Positions 6,727 through 9,607 of a stretch of DNA of 9,607 bases are shown piece by piece; position 1 is the stretch's first letter, and each line of letters opens with the position of its first letter. Below the pieces are notes generated by a model. It was given only the letters and a program-made list of their open reading frames with translations, did not search any database and was not told the origin of the DNA. The DNA comes from Tharpella sp964457755 (GTDB lineage Bacteria; Desulfobacterota; Anaeroferrophillalia; Anaeroferrophillales; Tharpellaceae), in NCBI GenBank assembly GCA_964457755.1, contig CAYWGC010000079.1, forward strand, positions 1-9,607, in the 5' to 3' direction. A program made the position numbers and the translations under genes.

Positions 6727-7389
6727 TCACTCCTTATTTTCAGCATTTTTCAGAGCTCTCTGCAGAGCTTTAAAATGGACATCGGCAGCCAGGTGAATCG
6801 GACTTTTGCCCCAGAGCGGATCCCAACCGGCGGGATCCGCACTGCATTGAAACTGCACATCAAGCCCGTAACGGGTAGCAATCTCGGAGACCTCCATACC
6901 GACCAGTTTTTCCAGAGCCCGCCAGGTCGCGCCACAGGGCGCCCCGCGAACCACTTTGATCGATTTCAACTTACCATCCGCAACCTCAACTTCGAGTTCC
7001 GGGGTACCATAACGTTTGCCATACTCTCCCAACCAGACCAGTCGGGGCAGGGAACATCATATTGGCGGAGTCGCAACCTGCGGACTAACAGGATACTTTT
7101 TTGCCGAGGCCACAAAAGGTATACCCTCCTCTTGGCAACGCCGCAACAGTTCCGCGGAAAGATCGGGGTGGCACAAAAAGCCCAGCACCAGGTCCGCATT
7201 TAAAACTTCAGGCAGATATTTTTCCGGATCATCAATTAAAGTAGGTAACGGATCATCCAACGAGACCACCTCAAGCTCAAAACAGCCCGGCGCATAGAGC
7301 TCAATTCCGGCAATTTTTTTTTCGCCGCTGCCCCGCTCCTGAAACACCATGACCCGCTGAACCGAACCCTGACTGCATTCATCTCCCAT
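6727..7389 (-). CDS. DUF166-like protein with in-frame UGA: probable selenoprotein
   Basis: Function unknown. Read through the UGA at 7059-7057, this gives 220 residues with Sec111 followed by Cys112. The N-terminal half (DDPEKYLP, GFLCHPDLS) and the C-terminal half (GTPELEVEVADGKLKSIKVVRGAPCGATW, Cys152; FQCSADPAGW, Cys182) together resemble the DUF166 family, known to me mainly from methanogens and some deltaproteobacteria; this assignment is from memory. The two halves are in the same frame, so no indel is needed, only decoding of UGA. The motif PPI-U-C-SLP suggests Sec replacing one Cys of a vicinal pair. A SECIS-like hairpin starts 10 nt downstream. Start chosen at 7389: AGGAG lies 8 nt upstream, although the frame opens at 7461. 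A nonsense mutation is the alternative, but intact downstream conservation and tight coupling to the UGPase gene argue against it. Ordinary gene callers would report two fragments, 7057-7461 and 6727-7032. Confidence 0.8.
7028..7046 (-). promoter_or_regulatory. Candidate bacterial SECIS element
   Basis: On the minus strand CCCGAC (7046-7041) pairs with GUUGGG (7033-7028) in a 6-bp stem with one G-U pair. The 7-nt loop UGGUCUG contains GGUCU. E. coli fdhF and other SelB targets carry GGUCU in the SECIS apical loop. Here GGUCU begins 17 nt after the UGA, against 18 nt in fdhF as I recall that sequence. The bulged U of the enteric stem is not evident. The hairpin lies within the coding region, as bacterial SECIS elements do. 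Confidence 0.75.
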
Positions 7390-7537
7390 ATTTTCAACTC
7401 CTGCAAAGTATAATTTTTCGAAATTAGCACTTTTGATTCGCTTTTGTATCACGCATATCACCTGATAGCAAAAGATTATTGACAGCCTGGCAAAAAAAAG
7501 GCAGAGAAGAGAGAATCACAAACTCAGGAGAAAGCGC
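7390..7537. promoter_or_regulatory. Divergent intergenic promoter region
   Basis: This 148-bp gap must hold promoters for both the DUF166/UGPase/NifA operon (minus) and the FAH operon (plus). The only ordered element I can point to is a small repeat cluster: TATCAC twice (7447-7452 and 7456-7461) overlapping the inverted repeat TATCA-CC-TGATA (7456-7467). It could be an operator. A TTGACA at 7479-7484 (plus) has no good -10 partner. No convincing minus-strand sigma-70 promoter was found. Confidence 0.35.
7488..7503 (+). promoter_or_regulatory. Possible sigma-54 promoter of the FAH operon
   Basis: TGGCA-AAAAAA-AGGCA keeps the invariant GG and GC with the required 10-bp spacing, preceded by C as in the consensus. 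The CG after TGGCA and the TT before GC are missing. Transcription would start near 7514, with the Shine-Dalgarno at 7526-7530. The match is weaker than the amtB promoter and partly low-complexity, so it may be chance. Confidence 0.35.
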
Positions 7538-8359
7538 ATGAGACTAACTCAATTTTATCGCGACAAAGAAATTTATCTGGGAATAGTCAAGGAAGAGAAA
7601 CTCTTCCCCCTCGCTTTTGTCGGTGACTTTCATGACTGGCTTGCAACCGGCAAGCCACTGACCACAACCGGAACAACCCTCCAATTAGATCAGATCAAAC
7701 TGGCCGCTCCCGTAAATCGACCCGGCAAGATTATCGCTATCGGCTTAAATTATGCCGAACACGCTGCTGAAGGCAAACACGACAACCCCGAAAAGCCCCT
7801 GATTTTCGCCAAGTTTCCGAGCTCTATTATTGGCCCTGATGAAAATATAACATGGTCTTCGAAAATCACTGAAAAGGTCGATTTTGAGGCGGAGCTGGCA
7901 GTTATCATCGGTGAAAAAACCACATCTTGCCAACCTGAAGAAGCTCTTTCTAAAATTTTCGGCTACACCTGCGGCAACGATATCAGCGCCCGCGATCTCC
8001 AATTTGGCGACAAGCAGTGGGTTCGCGGCAAATCACTCGACACCTTCTGCCCTTTAGGCCCTTGGTTGGTTACTGCCGACGAGCTCAAAGATCCACAAAA
8101 ACTGGCGATCCGCTCCCGCCTTAATGGCAAAATCATGCAAGATAGCAACACTGCCAATATGATCTTTCCGGTGGCCGAACTGTTAAGTTATTTAAGCCAC
8201 CACTTTACCCTTGACCCGGGCGACCTGATCATGACGGGGACCCCCAGTGGGGTCGGTGTCTTCCGCGAGCCACCTGTGTTTATGCAGGATGGCGACGTTA
8301 TTGAAATTGAGATCGAGGGTATCGGTATCCTGAAAAATAACTGCCGCAACCAAACCTGA
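7538..8359 (+). CDS. Fumarylacetoacetate hydrolase (FAH) family protein
   Basis: Metal-dependent cytoplasmic enzyme of the FAH fold, whose members hydrolyse, decarboxylate or isomerise small dioxo- and oxo-acids. The 273 residues have a short N-terminal domain and then the catalytic domain: GLNYAEHAAE (69-78), FAKFPSSIIGP, VDFEAELA with metal ligands Glu117 and Glu119, GNDISARD with Asp148, KSLDTFCPLGPW and GDLIMTGTPSGVG. All three metal ligands are present. Candidate activities include hydroxyheptadienedioate isomerase, acylpyruvase and oxaloacetate tautomerase; sequence alone cannot choose, and no aromatic-degradation genes are adjacent. AGGAG lies 7 nt before the ATG. The last residues (NNCRNQT) lie in an 18-bp direct repeat and look non-family. 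It is the first gene of a three-gene plus-strand run. Confidence 0.92.
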   Translation: MRLTQFYRDKEIYLGIVKEEKLFPLAFVGDFHDWLATGKPLTTTGTTLQLDQIKLAAPVNRPGKIIAIGLNYAEHAAEGKHDNPEKPLIFAKFPSSIIGPDENITWSSKITEKVDFEAELAVIIGEKTTSCQPEEALSKIFGYTCGNDISARDLQFGDKQWVRGKSLDTFCPLGPWLVTADELKDPQKLAIRSRLNGKIMQDSNTANMIFPVAELLSYLSHHFTLDPGDLIMTGTPSGVGVFREPPVFMQDGDVIEIEIEGIGILKNNCRNQT

Positions 8360-8372
8360 AAAATAACTGTCG
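8329..8372 (+). repeat. 18-bp direct repeat at the end of the FAH gene
   Basis: The 18-mer at 8329-8346 recurs at 8355-8372 with one C/T difference, 26 bp apart. The first copy encodes residues near the C-terminus of the FAH protein. The second supplies its stop codon in another frame and extends toward the next gene. This looks like a local duplication or slippage event that rewrote the C-terminal tail. Confidence 0.85.
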
Positions 8373-8393
8373 ACAATGACTAAGGCCTGTAAA

Positions 8394-8984
8394 ATGAACA
8401 TAATAAAATTCGCCAAAACAATCTCCATGTTCATCTTTGTGATCACTATCGCAGCCTGTTCCAGCCTCCAGGTTGCCGCGGAAAAGCATGTCCTTGATAT
8501 CGGCAATCAGCTGCCAACGATCAACCTGACAACCCCAATGGATCAATCGTTGCGCGACTATCTCGGCCTTAAAGATAAGGAAAATTTTACTCTGAACGAA
8601 ATCAAGGGCGAGATTGTAATCATCGAAATCTTCAGCATGTATTGTCCGCACTGCCAAAAAGACGCACCCGCTATAAACGAGCTCTATGAACTTATCGAAA
8701 GTGATAAAAATCTGGCCAAACGGGTAAAATTAGTCGGTATCGGAGCGGGCAATTCGACCTTTGAGGTTGGAGTTTTTAAAAATAAGTATAAAGTCCCCTT
8801 TCCCCTTTTTGCCGACAACAAGTTGAGCATTCATAAGGATATCGGCAGCGTCCGGACCCCCTACTTTATCGGCATCTACAACCAGGGGAAAATGAAAAAC
8901 CAAATCTTCTTCTCCCAGCTGGCCGGTTTTTCCGGCGCCAGGAAGTTTCTTGATAATATTTTAGAAGCGACTGATTGCCAATAA
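8394..8984 (+). CDS. Lipoprotein thioredoxin-fold protein, TlpA/redoxin-like (CPHC)
   Basis: Likely membrane-anchored, extracytoplasmic thiol-disulfide protein. From the chosen start the 196 residues begin with a lysine-bearing signal (MNIIKFAK), a hydrophobic stretch, and the lipobox IAAC ending at Cys22. The thioredoxin fold follows, with FSMYCPHC (Cys84, Cys87) and the cis-Pro region SVRTPYFIGI. CPHC is the dipeptide form found in DsbA, while the overall layout is TlpA-like. The in-frame ATG at 8376 lacks a ribosome-binding site; the ATG at 8394 has AAGG 8 nt upstream and gives the better signal peptide. It lies 34 nt after the FAH gene and 33 nt before a peroxiredoxin gene. It may reduce that peroxiredoxin or other exported proteins; direction of electron flow is unknown. 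Confidence 0.87.
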   Translation: MNIIKFAKTISMFIFVITIAACSSLQVAAEKHVLDIGNQLPTINLTTPMDQSLRDYLGLKDKENFTLNEIKGEIVIIEIFSMYCPHCQKDAPAINELYELIESDKNLAKRVKLVGIGAGNSTFEVGVFKNKYKVPFPLFADNKLSIHKDIGSVRTPYFIGIYNQGKMKNQIFFSQLAGFSGARKFLDNILEATDCQ

Positions 8985-9017
8985 GAGATGAACCAACAGC
9001 AGTTGAGAGGTTATGAA

Positions 9018-9607
9018 ATGAAAAATAAGATGAAAAAAAAGTCGATTGTTATCTTGACCATATCTCTCTGCCTCTTTTTTATGGGAAGCACGCTAGCCTT
9101 GGCGCAGTCGAGCAGTTTTCGTAACAGTATCTACAATCCTGGCCTGCTAAAACCGCTCGACAGCCTCCTCAAGGTCAAGGTCGGCGATGCCGCCCCGCAA
9201 TTCACCCTGCCTTCAGTCGACGGTAAAAAGGTAAGCCTCAACGACTATCGCAACAAGAAGATTGTGGTCCTCTCTTTCGTCCCGGCGGCCTGGACGCCGG
9301 TCTGCTCGGATCAGTGGCCGGGCTACAATATTGTCGAAGAGCTCTTTAAAGAGCATGACGCCACTCTTTTAGGCATCACGGTCGACAACATCCCGACCCT
9401 TTTCTCATGGGCACAGCAGATGGGCAATTTATGGTTTCCCGTCCTCTCCGATTTCTGGCCGCATGGTGCCGTCGCCAACAGCTTCGGCCTGCTCCGTTCT
9501 GATGGGGTGACTGAAAGAGCTCTGGTGATTATCGATAAGAATGGTATAATTCGCTACATTGGCGTTGGCGATATCAATCTCAGACCGCCCCTTGAAACCT
9601 TGCTAGG
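9018..9607 (+). CDS. Secreted peroxiredoxin (AhpC/TSA-like), 3' end cut by window
   Basis: Predicted thiol peroxidase acting outside the cytoplasmic membrane. The frame from 9018 stays open to the window edge (196 codons). It starts with a lysine-rich signal peptide (MKNKMKKK then a hydrophobic core) and a likely cleavage after ALA near residue 29. The redoxin domain follows: VGDAAPQFTLPSVDGKKVSL, then the peroxidatic motif PAAWTPVC with Cys96, matching PxxxTxxC, and RALVIIDKNG. No second cysteine appears after Cys96 in the visible part, so a 1-Cys type or an external reductant is likely. The site codon is TGC, not UGA. AGAGG lies 7 nt before ATG 9018; the ATG at 9013 runs into a stop, and ATG 9030 is a possible later start. 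Probably co-transcribed with the preceding lipoprotein. Confidence 0.88.
   Translation, partial: MKNKMKKKSIVILTISLCLFFMGSTLALAQSSSFRNSIYNPGLLKPLDSLLKVKVGDAAPQFTLPSVDGKKVSLNDYRNKKIVVLSFVPAAWTPVCSDQWPGYNIVEELFKEHDATLLGITVDNIPTLFSWAQQMGNLWFPVLSDFWPHGAVANSFGLLRSDGVTERALVIIDKNGIIRYIGVGDINLRPPLETLL

Noticed and set aside
6727..7032. A separate 101-residue gene starting at TTG 7032
   Set aside because: It is the in-frame continuation of the upstream gene after UGA, it starts inside a conserved family region, and its TTG lies in the stem of the SECIS-like hairpin without a ribosome-binding site.
7057..7461. Pseudogene split by a nonsense mutation
   Set aside because: Possible, but the downstream half keeps strong family features, the stop is UGA next to Cys, a SECIS-like hairpin follows at the right distance, and the coupled downstream genes are intact.
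9018..9607. Second selenoprotein among the redox genes
   Set aside because: Peroxiredoxin and thioredoxin-like families often contain Sec, but here the active-site codons are Cys and neither frame has an in-frame UGA.

Overview
The window looks like chromosomal DNA from an anaerobic bacterium of the former Deltaproteobacteria (Desulfobacterota). That placement is an inference. It rests on a type I-alpha glutamine synthetase beside an amtB-glnK pair, a NifA-like sigma-54 activator, a eukaryotic-type UGPase, a DUF166-like protein otherwise best known to me from archaea, and apparent use of selenocysteine. No insertion sequence, phage gene or CRISPR array is visible, so this reads as ordinary chromosome with one unusual gene.

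Left part (1-3527, all minus strand): a partial tRNA-Lys(CTT) with its own promoter lies at the edge. Next comes a nitrogen-assimilation cluster transcribed amtB -> glnK -> glnA and closed by a rho-independent terminator. A good sigma-54 (-24/-12) promoter sits in front of amtB. GlnK lacks the tyrosine that GlnD would uridylylate, and GlnA has Phe where GlnE would adenylylate Tyr. The classical covalent cascade therefore seems absent, leaving transcription, effector binding and GlnK-AmtB contact as likely controls.

Middle part (3628-7389, minus strand): a tightly coupled three-gene operon encodes a DUF166-like protein, a UDP-sugar pyrophosphorylase of the UGPase family and a GAF-AAA+-Fis activator of NifA type. 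It ends in a perfect 17-bp hairpin. The first gene holds the main discovery: one in-frame UGA splits it. The reading frame continues unchanged past the UGA with clear family-like sequence, the next codon is Cys, and a hairpin with a GGUCU loop begins 10 nt downstream. This is a probable selenoprotein (Sec111-Cys112).

Right part (7488-9607, plus strand): a divergent operon encodes an FAH-family enzyme, a lipoprotein thioredoxin-fold protein with a CPHC motif, and a secreted peroxiredoxin cut by the window end. The last two could form an extracytoplasmic thiol/peroxide defence pair. A weak sigma-54-like element precedes the operon.
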